Shown here: positions 10,568-18,720 of the stretch, piece after piece
How positions within the stretch are numbered: the stretch's first letter is position 1
Layout of the letters: the number at the start of each line of letters is the position of its first letter
Assembly: GCA_046052145.1 (NCBI GenBank)
Contig: JBJOMW010000001.1
Coordinates: 248,001-312,000 of the forward strand
Direction: 5' to 3'
Origin: Falsiroseomonas sp046052145
Lineage (GTDB): Bacteria; Pseudomonadota; Alphaproteobacteria; Acetobacterales; Acetobacteraceae
Length of the DNA: 64,000 nt
Translations under genes and position numbers: made by a program
The notes under the pieces: generated by a model
Told to the model about the DNA's origin: nothing
Database searches by the model: none
The model's input: the letters and a program-made list of their open reading frames with translations, nothing else

Positions 10568-11323
10568 ATGGCCGAGATCCCCTCGCCCGGGTCACGGTCC
10601 GCGGCCGCCGGCGCGATCCGCTGCGGCGTCTGCGGCACCGAGAGCCGGCAACCGCCCTTCCGCCCGCCGCCGCCCGAGCAGGCGCCCGACCTCGATCTGC
10701 GCCCGGGGGAGCCGGTGCGCTCCACCATGGCGCGCTGGCTGCAGCAATGCCCGGGCTGCGGCTATTGCGCGCCCGACATCGCCCGCGCCCATCCCGCGGC
10801 CGCCGAGGCAGTGCGCGCCGCGCCCTTCCGCGCGCTGCTGGCCGACAATGCGATCCCCCCGCTGGCGCGGCGCTTCCTGGCCTATGGGCTGGTGCTGGAG
10901 GAGACGGGCGCGCTGCACGCCGCGGCTGAGGCGACGTTGCAGGCGGCCTGGGTGGCGGATGACCTCGGGCGGCCCGATCTGGCGCGCGCCTGGCGGCTGG
11001 ATGCGGTGGCGCTCTGGCGCGGCGGGCCCGCGCTCGATGCGGAGCAGACGGTGCGGGTGGTGGATGCGCTGCGCCGCGCGGAAGCCTGGGACGACGCCGC
11101 CGCCACCGCGCGCGGGCTGATGGAGCAGAAACCGTCAGAGCCGGTGGCGCAGGTCATCACACTGGAGGCCCGGCTGATCGAGGCGGGCGATGCCGGGCGG
11201 CACACGGTCGCCAGCGCCCTGCCCCCGCCGTCGCGTCGCCCGCATGTGAGCCACCAGAAGATCGCCGCGCGCGGCGAGGGGTTTTGGGCGAAGTTTCGAC
11301 GGTTCTTCGGCGGGAAGGGCTGA
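10568..11323 (+). CDS. zinc-ribbon protein resembling DUF2225
   Basis: Cytosolic protein of 251 residues. Two paired-cysteine knuckles, RCGVCG near residue 20 and CPGCGYC near residue 60, are arranged as in DUF2225-type zinc ribbons, where a V/QCPxCGYxA motif follows a D-rich linker. The middle is helical, Ala/Arg-rich and TPR-like. The C-terminus ends in a short basic-aromatic tail (FWAKFRRFFGGKG) that could be amphipathic and membrane-associated. The function is unknown. An inverted repeat (CAACGGG/CCCGTTG) in the gap before the convergent DUF3297 gene may act as a terminator. Confidence 0.6.
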   Translation: MAEIPSPGSRSAAAGAIRCGVCGTESRQPPFRPPPPEQAPDLDLRPGEPVRSTMARWLQQCPGCGYCAPDIARAHPAAAEAVRAAPFRALLADNAIPPLARRFLAYGLVLEETGALHAAAEATLQAAWVADDLGRPDLARAWRLDAVALWRGGPALDAEQTVRVVDALRRAEAWDDAAATARGLMEQKPSEPVAQVITLEARLIEAGDAGRHTVASALPPPSRRPHVSHQKIAARGEGFWAKFRRFFGGKG

Positions 11324-11378
11324 GGCTTCAGCCTTCCGCGGGCGCGGTCGACCCAACGGGATCGGACGCCCGTTGTGC

Positions 11379-11636
11379 TCAGCCCTCTTCGGGCGCGTCC
11401 TTCACATAGGGCTCGACCTTGCCCTGCAGCTTCAGGGTCAGCGGGTTGCCCTTGCGGTCCAGCGTCTTGCCGACGGCGACGCGGATCCAGCCCTCGCTGA
11501 TGCAGTATTCCTCGACATTGGTCTTCTCCGCCCCGTTGAAGCGGATGCCGATGCCCCGCTGCAGCAGCGCCGCATCGTGATGCGGGCTGCGCGGGTCAAC
11601 GGACAGGCGGTCGGGGAGGGCGGGCGTGTCGGTCAT
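11379..11636 (-). CDS. DUF3297 family protein
   Basis: Small conserved protein of 85 residues. The sequence DRLSVDPRSPHHDAALL, GIGIRFNG, EKTNVEEYCISEGWIRV and DRKGNPLTLKLQG is the whole-length signature of DUF3297, a family widespread in proteobacteria and without a known function. There is no signal peptide or membrane segment. It stands alone on the minus strand between the zinc-ribbon gene and the FKBP gene. Confidence 0.85.
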   Translation of the reverse strand: MTDTPALPDRLSVDPRSPHHDAALLQRGIGIRFNGAEKTNVEEYCISEGWIRVAVGKTLDRKGNPLTLKLQGKVEPYVKDAPEEG

Positions 11637-11695
11637 GGCGCGCGCTCATAAGGGGCTTGGCGGGCGCGTGCAAACACCGCCCGCCAGCCGGGGGG

Positions 11696-12040
11696 TCAGC
11701 CGACGGCCAGCAGCTCCACGTCGAAGACCAGCGTCGCATTCGGCGGGATGACGCCGCCCGCGCCGCGCGCGCCATAGCCCATCTCGGGCGGGATGGTCAG
11801 GCGGCGCTGCCCGCCGACCTTCATCCCCGCCACGCCACGGTCCCAGCCCTGGATCACATGGCCGGCGCCGAGGGGGAAGCTGAAGGGCTCCGCGCGATCG
11901 CGGGAGCTGTCGAACTTCCGGCCCTTGGTCTCGTCCGCCTTCGGGTCGAACAGCCAGCCGGTGTAGTGCACTGTGACCTGCTTGCCCGAGAGGGCCATCG
12001 GGCCCTCGCCCTCGACCAGGTCGTTCATCTGCAGCGGCAT
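11696..12040 (-). CDS. FKBP-type peptidyl-prolyl cis-trans isomerase
   Basis: Single-domain FKBP of 114 residues that speeds proline isomerisation during folding. The motifs VTVHYTGWLFDPKADETKG, KFDSSRD, FPLGAGHVIQGWDRGVAGMKVGG and the C-terminal YGARGAGGVIPPNATLVFDVELL are canonical, and the active-site aromatic residues are present. No signal peptide is seen from the chosen start, so it is probably cytosolic. The open frame extends to 12160, but that segment overlaps the end of the EcsC gene and lacks family similarity. Confidence 0.93.
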   Translation of the reverse strand: MPLQMNDLVEGEGPMALSGKQVTVHYTGWLFDPKADETKGRKFDSSRDRAEPFSFPLGAGHVIQGWDRGVAGMKVGGQRRLTIPPEMGYGARGAGGVIPPNATLVFDVELLAVG

Positions 12041-12101
12041 GGTGTGTTCGTTCCCAAGCAATGTGGCGCGTGCATCGCACGAAGCGCGCGGCGCGCCAAC
12101 C

Positions 12102-12935
12102 TCACCCGTTGAAGCGGGCGTCGCGGGTCGCCTGGATCGCCGCATAGGCGGCCTGGACACGGGACGTGCCGTGGCTCCGTTCCAGGCGGCGGACGGTGAA
12201 ATGGCCCTCCGCGACGGACCGAAAATGCTCGAGGAAAGCGAGGTTCACGGCGGCCCCCGCTGCCGCGCCGATCAGCGGTGCGGCCTGGGCCGAGATCTTG
12301 AGCGCCACCGGCCCGCCGAAGCGCGCGGCGATCGCGCCGAGGAAACCTGGCAGCACCGCGCCGGCCAGCCCCTGGCCGACCGCGCCCTTCAGCGCCTCCG
12401 CCAGCGCCAGACGGACGGTGAAATAGCCGCTTTCGGTCGCATCATCACGCGCATCGCGCCCGCCGAGCGCAAAGACCTTGAGGCATTCGGCGGCGATCGC
12501 GGGATCGGCCAGATCCTCGCCATTCTCGGCCGCGACGGCGGCGATCTGGCGGAGCAGCAGCGTGGTGGAGACGGGCAGCTCCATCAGCGTCCCCGGCAGG
12601 CCGAGCGCGCCGCCGGCCGCGCCCGTCGCCGCGGCGAGGCCGCGATGGAACCAGGCAGATGGCAGTGCGCCGGTGCTGCGCGCGGGCTCCGAGCGCAGCG
12701 CGGCGTCCATCGCCGCGGACAGCGCGCGGCGCACCGCGCCGTCCAGTAGGCCCTGCACGGGGCCGGGCAGGCGCGCCTTCAGCGCCTCCACCGGCGCGCC
12801 GACGGCCGCAGCGAGCCGCGCGGCGAGGGAGACATCCTCAAGCCGCGCGACCGCGCGGGCGAGGTCCGCGCGTGCCGTCTCGGGCAGGCCAGGATCGGCG
12901 GGGAGGTTGGCGACGGCGGACATGACGCGGCTCAT
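12102..12935 (-). CDS. EcsC family protein
   Basis: Protein of 277 residues with the features of the EcsC family: an AWFHRGLAAATGAAGGALGLPGTLMELPVSTTLLLRQIAAVA-type Gly/Ala/Leu-rich core (here split), an AECLKVFALGG segment, and a C-terminal GAAAGAAVNLAFLEHFRSVAEGHFTVRRLER region. EcsC was named from Bacillus and is linked to ABC-exporter clusters, but its biochemical role is unknown. The hydrophobic centre suggests membrane association. It begins just below the end of the Doc gene. Confidence 0.8.
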   Translation of the reverse strand: MSRVMSAVANLPADPGLPETARADLARAVARLEDVSLAARLAAAVGAPVEALKARLPGPVQGLLDGAVRRALSAAMDAALRSEPARSTGALPSAWFHRGLAAATGAAGGALGLPGTLMELPVSTTLLLRQIAAVAAENGEDLADPAIAAECLKVFALGGRDARDDATESGYFTVRLALAEALKGAVGQGLAGAVLPGFLGAIAARFGGPVALKISAQAAPLIGAAAGAAVNLAFLEHFRSVAEGHFTVRRLERSHGTSRVQAAYAAIQATRDARFNG

Positions 12936-12957
12936 ATGGTGTGGCGCGGGGCTGGGT

Positions 12958-13344
12958 TCAGCGCTGCGCCGTGTGGTCGCGGAGCCAGGCAGCGAACTCG
13001 TCTTCCGTCATCTCGCCGGCGGCGAGGTCGAGCATGGCGACCACGCAGTCGGCATCGCCCGCCACCAGCTCCACGCCGTTCAGGATCAGGAAGGTTTCCA
13101 CCGCGACGAAGGCCGTGCGCTTGTTGCCATCCACGAAGGGATGGTTGCGCGCGATGCCATGGCCGAGCGACGCCGCCAGCGCACAGAGGTCCGTCACGCC
13201 ATAGCCCCAGGCATTGCGCGGGCGCGCTAGCGCGCTTTCCAGCAGGCCGGCGTCGCGCACGCCCTCGCCGCCGCCATGCTCGGCGATCTGTTCCTCGTGG
13301 ATGGCCAGCGCGACCGCCACGCCGATCCACTCGGGCTCGGTCAT
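12958..13344 (-). CDS. doc: Doc-type toxin (Fic domain)
   Basis: Toxin of a type II toxin-antitoxin pair, 128 residues. The Fic/Doc catalytic motif HPFVDGNKR lies at residues 68-76. The N-terminal IHEEQIAEHGGGEGVRDAGLLESAL is typical of Doc rather than AMPylating Fic proteins. Doc of phage P1 phosphorylates EF-Tu and stops translation; the same action is inferred here. It begins 8 bp after the antitoxin stop, so the two are translated from one message. Confidence 0.88.
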   Translation of the reverse strand: MTEPEWIGVAVALAIHEEQIAEHGGGEGVRDAGLLESALARPRNAWGYGVTDLCALAASLGHGIARNHPFVDGNKRTAFVAVETFLILNGVELVAGDADCVVAMLDLAAGEMTEDEFAAWLRDHTAQR

Positions 13345-13351
13345 GGGGCTG

Positions 13352-13576
13352 CTACTTCGCCAGTTCGCGTAGCACGGCGCGGCGCCGGCGCATCACCTCG
13401 CGTGCCGCGTCCATCTGCCGCTCGAACTCCGGATCGGCGCGCTGGAGACGCAGCCCATCCGGCGCCTCGACGACATGCAGCGTGTCGCCTTCCTGCAGAT
13501 CGAGCCTGGCCAGCAGATCCTTCGGCAGGACCACGCCCACCGAATTGCCGATCGCACGCAGCTTCAGGGTCGCCAT
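13352..13576 (-). CDS. AbrB/MazE-type antitoxin
   Basis: Antitoxin of 74 residues, partner of the downstream Doc toxin. The N-terminal swapped-hairpin DNA-binding motif LKLRAIGNSVGVVLPKDLLA is that of AbrB/MazE proteins, followed by LDLQEGDTLHVVEAPDGLRL. The last 30 residues are charged and helical and probably bind and cover the toxin. The classical Doc partner is a Phd fold, so this is a mixed pairing. GGAGGT lies just upstream of the ATG, inside a palindrome that probably serves as the autorepression site. Confidence 0.87.
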   Translation of the reverse strand: MATLKLRAIGNSVGVVLPKDLLARLDLQEGDTLHVVEAPDGLRLQRADPEFERQMDAAREVMRRRRAVLRELAK

Positions 13577-13582
13577 GGCGGC

Positions 13583-13631
13583 ACCTCCGTGTCCACGGAG
13601 GTTATAACGCTTGGCGCCCTGCCGTGTCCAC
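13583..13631 (-). promoter_or_regulatory. promoter and operator of the toxin-antitoxin operon
   Basis: On the minus strand, a -35 TGGACA (13625-13630) and a -10 TATAAC (13601-13606) are separated by 18 bp. A perfect inverted repeat with 9-bp arms (ACCTCCGTG at 13583-13591 and CACGGAGGT at 13594-13602) and a 2-nt centre covers the expected start of transcription and the Shine-Dalgarno sequence. The 10-mer CCGTGTCCAC occurs twice, at 13587-13596 and 13622-13631, once inside the palindrome and once over the -35 box. This arrangement fits autorepression by the antitoxin or the toxin-antitoxin complex. Confidence 0.7.
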
Positions 13632-13673
13632 ACCTGTTATTACACCAGCGGCCGCTTTCAGCGGTCCGCTGTC

Positions 13674-13710
13674 GCGGCCTCGGCCGGCTGACGCCGGCCG
13701 CAGGTCACGC
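13674..13710. repeat. stem-loop repeat, copy 1 (REP-like)
   Basis: A 37-bp element containing GGCCGGC/GCCGGCC arms around a 4-nt loop, followed by CGCAGGTCACGC. The same element recurs at 47069-47105, identical at every position except the four loop bases. Both copies lie just past the stop codon of a minus-strand gene, here hslU. A role as a 3'-end hairpin or an extragenic palindrome is inferred. Confidence 0.6.
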
Positions 13711-13726
13711 AACAGGGCCGTGGGAC

Positions 13727-15052
13727 TTACAGGATGAAGCGGCTGAGGTCGGCGCTGGCGGCGAGCGGCGCAACGCGGCCGCGCACCAGCGCGCCATCCA
13801 CCGTCACCGTCTCTCCGTTCCGGTCGGAGGCGGTGAAGGAAATCTCGTCCAGCAGGCGCTCCATCACGGTGGCAAGCCGCCGCGCGCCGATGTTTTCCAC
13901 CGTCGCGTTGATCTCGGCGGCGAGTTCCGCCAGCGCGTCCACCGCATCGTCGGTGACATCCAGCGTCACACCCTCGGTGCCGAGCAAGGCGATGTACTGC
14001 TTCACCAGGGAATGCTCCGGCTCCGTCAGGATGCGCCGGAAATCCTCGCGCCCGAGCGCCTTCAGCTCGACGCGGATCGGCAGGCGGCCCTGCAATTCCG
14101 GCAGCAGGTCGCTGGGCTTCGCCATGTGGAAGGCGCCGGAGGCGATGAACAGGATGTGGTCCGTCTTCACCGGCCCGTGCTTCGTCGTCACCGTCGTGCC
14201 TTCGATCAGCGGCAGCAAATCCCGCTGCACGCCTTCGCGGCTGACATCGCCGCCGCGCACGCCGCCTTCGCTGGTCCGCGCGCAGACCTTGTCGATCTCG
14301 TCGATGAAGACGATGCCGTTATTCTCGGCATTCGCGACCGCGTCCCGCGTCAGCTGCTCCTGGTCGAGCAGCTTGTCGGCCTCGTCCTTCACCAGCGCGA
14401 TGCGCGCTTCGGCGACGCTCATCTTCCGCGGCTTCGTGCGCCCGCCGAACATCTTGCCCAGCATGTCCTGCATCTGCTGCATCTGCAGGCCCTGCGCGCC
14501 GGGCAAATCCATCATGCCGATCGGCATCCCGCCGCCGGCATCGGTGACCTGCACCTCGATCTCGCGGCTCTCCAGCTGGCCTTCGCGCAGCATGCGGCGG
14601 AATTTCATCCGTGTCTCGCCGGAGGCGCCCTCACCCACCAGCGCGGAGACGAGGCGTTCCTCGGCGGCGAGTTCCGCCTTGGCTTGCACGTTCTTCCGCG
14701 CTGTGTCGCGCATCTGGGTGATGGAGGCCTCGACCAGGTCGCGCACGATGCTGTCCACGTCGCGGCCGACATAGCCGACCTCGGTGAACTTGGTCGCCTC
14801 GATCTTGAGGAAGGGCGCGTTGGCGAGCTTCGCGAGGCGCCGCGCGATCTCGGTCTTGCCGCAGCCGGTCGGCCCGATCATCAGGATGTTCTTCGGCACG
14901 ACCTCTTCCCGGAGGCCGGGCGGGAGTTGCTGCCGGCGCCAGCGGTTGCGCAGCGCGATCGCGACCGCGCGCTTCGCGTCCTGCTGGCCGACGATGTGGC
15001 GGTCGAGCTCGCTGACGATCTCGCGAGGGCTCAGGTTGACCGCTTCGTTCAT
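13727..15052 (-). CDS. hslU: ATP-dependent protease ATPase subunit HslU
   Basis: AAA+ unfoldase of the HslUV protease, 441 residues. The N-terminal SPREIVSELDRHIVGQQDAKRAVAIALRNRWRR (as successive shorter motifs), Walker A GPTGCGKTEIARRLA, Walker B GIVFIDEIDK, and the C-terminal GARRLATVMERLLDEISF sensor-2 region with the terminal LSRFIL tail that docks into HslV are all present. The ATG overlaps the hslV stop by 4 bp (ATGA), so the subunits are translationally coupled. The same frame is open far upstream, but that part has no coding similarity. Confidence 0.97.
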   Translation of the reverse strand: MNEAVNLSPREIVSELDRHIVGQQDAKRAVAIALRNRWRRQQLPPGLREEVVPKNILMIGPTGCGKTEIARRLAKLANAPFLKIEATKFTEVGYVGRDVDSIVRDLVEASITQMRDTARKNVQAKAELAAEERLVSALVGEGASGETRMKFRRMLREGQLESREIEVQVTDAGGGMPIGMMDLPGAQGLQMQQMQDMLGKMFGGRTKPRKMSVAEARIALVKDEADKLLDQEQLTRDAVANAENNGIVFIDEIDKVCARTSEGGVRGGDVSREGVQRDLLPLIEGTTVTTKHGPVKTDHILFIASGAFHMAKPSDLLPELQGRLPIRVELKALGREDFRRILTEPEHSLVKQYIALLGTEGVTLDVTDDAVDALAELAAEINATVENIGARRLATVMERLLDEISFTASDRNGETVTVDGALVRGRVAPLAASADLSRFIL

Positions 15053-15609
15053 GCTTCGAGGCTTTCCAGCACCATGTTGCCGTTCGTGTAGACGCAGATA
15101 TCGGCGGCGATCTTCATCGCGCGCCGGCAGATCTCTTCCGCGCCGAGCCCGTCCACCGGCAGCAGCGCGCGCGCCGCGGCGAGTGCGTAATTGCCGCCGG
15201 AGCCGATGCCGATCACCGCATCCTCCGGCTCCAGCACATCGCCCTGGCCGGTCAGCAGCAGCGACCGCTTGCCGTCGGCCACCGCCAGCAGCGCCTCCAG
15301 CCGGCGCAGGTAGCGGTCGGTGCGCCAATCCTTCGCCAGCTCCACGCAGGCGCGTTCCAGCTGGTCGGGGAAGCGCTCCAGCTTCGCCTCCAGCCGTTCC
15401 AGCAGGGTGAAGGCGTCCGCCGTGGCCCCGGCGAAGCCGGCCAGCACCTTGCCCTGGGCGATGCGGCGCACCTTGCGGGCATTGCCCTTCACCACCGTCT
15501 GCCCGAGCGAGACCTGCCCGTCGCCCGCCATGGTGACCCGCCCGTCCTTGCGGACGCAGAGGATGGTGGTGCCGTGCCAGCCGGCGGGGTCGTGCGGAGA
15601 TTGGCTCAT
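15049..15609 (-). CDS. hslV: ATP-dependent protease subunit HslV
   Basis: Proteasome-like peptidase subunit, 186 residues. The processing site before the catalytic threonine is seen in WHGTTILCVRKDGRV, and the TMAGDGQVSLGQTV and GSGGNYALAAARAL motifs are typical. It forms the double hexameric chamber that HslU feeds with unfolded proteins. The start at MSQSPHDPAGWHG gives the short propeptide usual in alphaproteobacteria. It is divergent from hisB, with about 140 bp between them carrying both promoters. Confidence 0.97.
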   Translation of the reverse strand: MSQSPHDPAGWHGTTILCVRKDGRVTMAGDGQVSLGQTVVKGNARKVRRIAQGKVLAGFAGATADAFTLLERLEAKLERFPDQLERACVELAKDWRTDRYLRRLEALLAVADGKRSLLLTGQGDVLEPEDAVIGIGSGGNYALAAARALLPVDGLGAEEICRRAMKIAADICVYTNGNMVLESLEA

Positions 15610-15751
15610 GACCCCATAGATGGCCGTCCCGGGCGGCTTGGGCAATGCGCCCCCCACACCCGCGCGAGCGGGAGGCACCAACCCCTCGCCAAGCGGCGCC
15701 CTGCGGCGTAAAGGGGCAGTCAGTCAGCAGCCGCAACCGGAACGCGAAGCC

Positions 15752-16345
15752 ATGACCGCCCGCCGCGCGGAGATCGCGCGCGCCACCTCCGAGACCGACA
15801 TCCGCGTCAGCCTGGACCTCGACGGGACCGGGCAGGCGACGATCGCCACCGGCGTCGGCTTCCTCGACCACATGCTGACCGCGCTCGCGCGGCATGCGCT
15901 GCTGGACCTGACGGTCCAGGCCAAGGGCGATCTGCACATCGACGACCACCACACGACCGAGGATGTCGGCATCGTGATCGGCCAGGCGATCTGCCAGGCG
16001 CTCGGCGACAAGCGCGGCATCCGCCGCTACGGCGCCGCCCTGATCCCGATGGACGAGGCCCTGGCCGAGGCGGCGCTCGATGTCTCCGGCCGGCCGTACC
16101 TCGCCTGGTCCGTCGCCTTCCAGCGCCCGAAGATCGGCACCTTCGACACCGAGCTGGTCGAGGAGTTCTTCCGGGCGCTGGCGTTCAATGCGGGCATCAC
16201 CCTGCATGTCACGCTCAAGGCCGGCACCAACGCGCACCATGTCGCGGAGGCCTGCTTCAAGGCGCTCGCCCGCGCGCTGCGGCAGGCTGTGGAGCCCGAC
16301 CCGCGTGCGGCGGGCGCCATCCCCTCGACCAAGGGCGCGCTCTGA
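15752..16345 (+). CDS. hisB: imidazoleglycerol-phosphate dehydratase
   Basis: Sixth step of histidine biosynthesis, removing water from imidazoleglycerol phosphate. It is a monofunctional HisB of 197 residues. The manganese-binding motifs LDHMLTALARHALLDL, DDHHTTEDVGI and the C-terminal GTNAHHVAEACFKALARAL are complete. The frame is open upstream to 15620, but the conserved N-terminus RRAEIARATSETDIRVSLDLD fixes the start. It opens the plus-strand his block and is followed by a DUF2628 gene after 1 bp. Confidence 0.95.
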   Translation: MTARRAEIARATSETDIRVSLDLDGTGQATIATGVGFLDHMLTALARHALLDLTVQAKGDLHIDDHHTTEDVGIVIGQAICQALGDKRGIRRYGAALIPMDEALAEAALDVSGRPYLAWSVAFQRPKIGTFDTELVEEFFRALAFNAGITLHVTLKAGTNAHHVAEACFKALARALRQAVEPDPRAAGAIPSTKGAL

Positions 16346-16346
16346 G

Positions 16347-16751
16347 GTGCGGCTTTACACCGTCCATGGCGACCCGCCCGTGCCGCCGCGCACGGGGCCG
16401 GATGGCTGGCCGGAGCCGAAGCGCCGCGCGCCGGTGATCCTGCGCGACGCCTTCAGCCTCTGGCCCTTTCTGTTCGGGCCGCTCTGGTTCTTCGCCCAGC
16501 GCCTGTGGCTGGAGGGGATGGCGATGCTCGCGGTCATCGTCGCGCTGGCCGTGCTGGTGCCGGACCCGGCGTCGTCGGTGCTGCTGCTGGCGGTACATCT
16601 GCTGGCCGGCTTCGAAGGCCGTGACCGGCTGCGCGCGCGGCTGGAGCGCCAGGGCCTCACGCAGCTTGGCGTCGTCGCGGCACGTGACCCGGACCAGGCG
16701 CTGTTCCGCCTGGCGCAGCAGCGGCCCGACCTCATCACGTCGGCCCCATGA
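16347..16751 (+). CDS. DUF2628-like small membrane protein
   Basis: Protein of 134 residues from a GTG start 1 bp after the hisB stop. The RDAFSLWPFLFGPLWFFAQRLWLEGM motif (in two parts), followed by hydrophobic stretches, is characteristic of DUF2628, a membrane family of unknown role. Two transmembrane segments are predicted around residues 40-60 and 60-90. The C-terminal soluble part includes RDRLRARLERQGL. Its stop overlaps the hisH start by 4 bp (ATGA), so it is embedded in the his operon. The same placement in other Rhodospirillales suggests a stable but unexplained link. Confidence 0.75.
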   Translation: MRLYTVHGDPPVPPRTGPDGWPEPKRRAPVILRDAFSLWPFLFGPLWFFAQRLWLEGMAMLAVIVALAVLVPDPASSVLLLAVHLLAGFEGRDRLRARLERQGLTQLGVVAARDPDQALFRLAQQRPDLITSAP

Positions 16752-17401
16752 AGATCGCGGTCATTGACCCCGGCTCGGGCAACCTGGCTTCCGTCCGCCG
16801 CGCGCTGGAACGCGTCGTGCGGGAGGCTGGTGTGGCGGCCGAGATCGCCGTCACCACCGAGGCCGATGTGCTGCGCGCGGCCGATCGCATCATCCTGCCC
16901 GGCCAGGGCGCCTTCGCCGCCTGCCGGCGCGGGCTCGACGCGCTGCCCGGCATGGTCGAGGCGCTGACCGAACAGGTCCTCACCAAAGGCAAACCTTTCC
17001 TCGGTATCTGTGTCGGCATGCAGCTGATGGCCGAGCGTGGGCTCGAGCACGGCATCACGCCGGGCCTCGGCTGGATCGCAGGGGAGATTGCGCCGATGGA
17101 TCCGCGCGATGCCGCGGGCGCGGCGCTGCCGCTGCCGCAGATGGGCTGGAACGCGTTGCGGCTGGCCGCGCCCGCGCATCCGCTGCTGGCGGGCGTGGCG
17201 GAGGGCGGCCACGCCTATTTCGTGCATTCCTACGCGCTGGCGGGCGGCCGCGCCGACCAGCTGCTGGCCGCGGCCGAGTATGGCGGGGCCGTCCCGGCGA
17301 TCGTCGGGCGCGACAACCTGGCCGGCACGCAGTTCCACGCCGAGAAATCGGGCGCCGTGGGCTTACGCATCCTGGCGAACTTCCTGGGCTGGCGGCCATG
17401 A
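16748..17401 (+). CDS. hisH: imidazole glycerol phosphate synthase glutaminase subunit
   Basis: Class I glutamine amidotransferase that supplies ammonia to HisF, 217 residues. The N-terminus KIAVIDPGSGNLASVRRAL, the nucleophile LGICVGMQLM, and the C-terminal NLAGTQFHAEKS with the catalytic His-x-Glu pair are intact. Its partner HisF is not found in this window. It is coupled by 4-bp overlaps to the genes on both sides. Confidence 0.96.
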   Translation: MKIAVIDPGSGNLASVRRALERVVREAGVAAEIAVTTEADVLRAADRIILPGQGAFAACRRGLDALPGMVEALTEQVLTKGKPFLGICVGMQLMAERGLEHGITPGLGWIAGEIAPMDPRDAAGAALPLPQMGWNALRLAAPAHPLLAGVAEGGHAYFVHSYALAGGRADQLLAAAEYGGAVPAIVGRDNLAGTQFHAEKSGAVGLRILANFLGWRP

Positions 17402-17979
17402 GCGCGGAGCGCGCCGTGGCGCATAAGCTGCTGGTCGAGAGCGCCCAGTCGCTGTCCGAGCCCGACCTACAGGATCTGTGCGAGGCGACGAATGCCGCCA
17501 TCATCGAAGGCGGCGGCTTCGGCTGGGTGCAGAGCCAGGATCGCGCCGCGCTGGCGCGGCATTTCCGCGGCGTGCTGCTGGTGCCGGACCGCATGCTGTT
17601 CCTGGCGCGGCTGGATGGCACGGTGGTGGGCTCCGCCCAGCTGGTGCGCCCGCCGCGCAACAACGAAGCGCAGGCCTTCGCCGCGCAACTCACCCACGCC
17701 TATATCGCCCCCTATGCGCGCGGCTTCGGCCTGGCGCGCCGCCTGGTGGACCGTGTCGAGGAACACGCTGCGGCGATGGGCTTCCGGGTGCTGAACCTCG
17801 ACGTGCGCGAGACGCAGGAAAGCGCCATCAAGCTGTTCGAGGGCCTGGGCTATGTCCGCTGGGGCACGCACCCGGCCTATGCGCGCGTGGATGGCCGCAC
17901 GGTGGCGGGCCATTCCTATTACAAGCTGCTGGAGCCCGGCCGCGGCCGGACGACCGGCGCGCTGATCTCCGGCGCCTGA
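17398..17979 (+). CDS. GNAT family N-acetyltransferase
   Basis: Acetyl-CoA-dependent acyltransferase of 193 residues. The GNAT motif A is seen in AYIAPYARGFGLARRLVDRVEEHAA (conserved Arg/Gly loop), and motif B in LNLDVRETQESAIKLFEGLGYVRWG. It overlaps hisH by 4 bp (ATGA), and hisA follows 9 bp after its stop, so it is part of the histidine operon transcript. A direct role in histidine synthesis is not established; it may acetylate a pathway metabolite or simply be co-transcribed. Confidence 0.88.
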   Translation: MSAERAVAHKLLVESAQSLSEPDLQDLCEATNAAIIEGGGFGWVQSQDRAALARHFRGVLLVPDRMLFLARLDGTVVGSAQLVRPPRNNEAQAFAAQLTHAYIAPYARGFGLARRLVDRVEEHAAAMGFRVLNLDVRETQESAIKLFEGLGYVRWGTHPAYARVDGRTVAGHSYYKLLEPGRGRTTGALISGA

Positions 17980-17988
17980 CGGATTCCC

Positions 17989-18720
17989 ATGGCCTTCACT
18001 CTCTATCCCGCGATCGACCTCAAGGCTGGCGAGGTGGTCCGCCTCAAGCGTGGGGAGATGGACCAGGCGACGGTCTATTCCGCCGACCCTGCCGCGCAGG
18101 CCGCGTCCTTCGCCGCGGCCGGCTTTGGCTGGGTGCATGTGGTGGACCTCGACGGCGCCTTTGCGGGCAAGCCCGCCAATGCGGGCGCGGTGCGGGCCAT
18201 TCTCTCCGCCGTGCCGGGCCTGCCCGTGCAGCTCGGCGGCGGCATCCGCGACATGACGACGGCCGAGGCGTGGCTCGCGGCGGGTGTGGCGCGGATCATC
18301 CTGGGCTCGGCGGCGGTGAAGGACCCGGATTTCGCCCGCGCTGCCTGCCGCGCCTTTCCCGGCCGCGTCGCGCTCGGGCTTGATGCGCGGGACGGCTATG
18401 TGGCGACCGAGGGCTGGGCCGAGACGTCGGATGTGATGGCGCGCGACCTCGCGCTGCGCTTCGCCGATGCCGGGGCGGCGGCGATCATCTTCACCGACAT
18501 CGCCCGCGACGGGATGCTGACGGGCTCCAATGTGGAGCTGACGGCGGAACTGGCCCGCGCCGTGCCGATCCCGGTCATCGCCTCCGGCGGGTTGGCCTCG
18601 GTGGCGGATATCGTCGCGCTGCGCGGGGCGGGGGCGGGGATCGCGGGCGCGATCCTTGGGCGCGCGCTGTATGATGGGCGGGTGGAGCCCGCGGCGGCGC
18701 TGGCCGCGGCGCTGGGCTGA
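17989..18720 (+). CDS. hisA: ProFAR isomerase HisA
   Basis: Phosphoribosylformimino-5-aminoimidazole carboxamide ribotide isomerase of histidine biosynthesis, a (beta/alpha)8 barrel of 243 residues. The two catalytic aspartates lie in YPAIDLKAGEVVRL (D10) and FTDIARDGML. The phosphate-binding motifs QLGGGIRDM and IASGGLASVADI are intact. It is the last intact his gene here: a foreign-looking methyltransferase and a damaged hisA copy follow, where hisF would be expected in many alphaproteobacteria. Confidence 0.96.
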   Translation: MAFTLYPAIDLKAGEVVRLKRGEMDQATVYSADPAAQAASFAAAGFGWVHVVDLDGAFAGKPANAGAVRAILSAVPGLPVQLGGGIRDMTTAEAWLAAGVARIILGSAAVKDPDFARAACRAFPGRVALGLDARDGYVATEGWAETSDVMARDLALRFADAGAAAIIFTDIARDGMLTGSNVELTAELARAVPIPVIASGGLASVADIVALRGAGAGIAGAILGRALYDGRVEPAAALAAALG

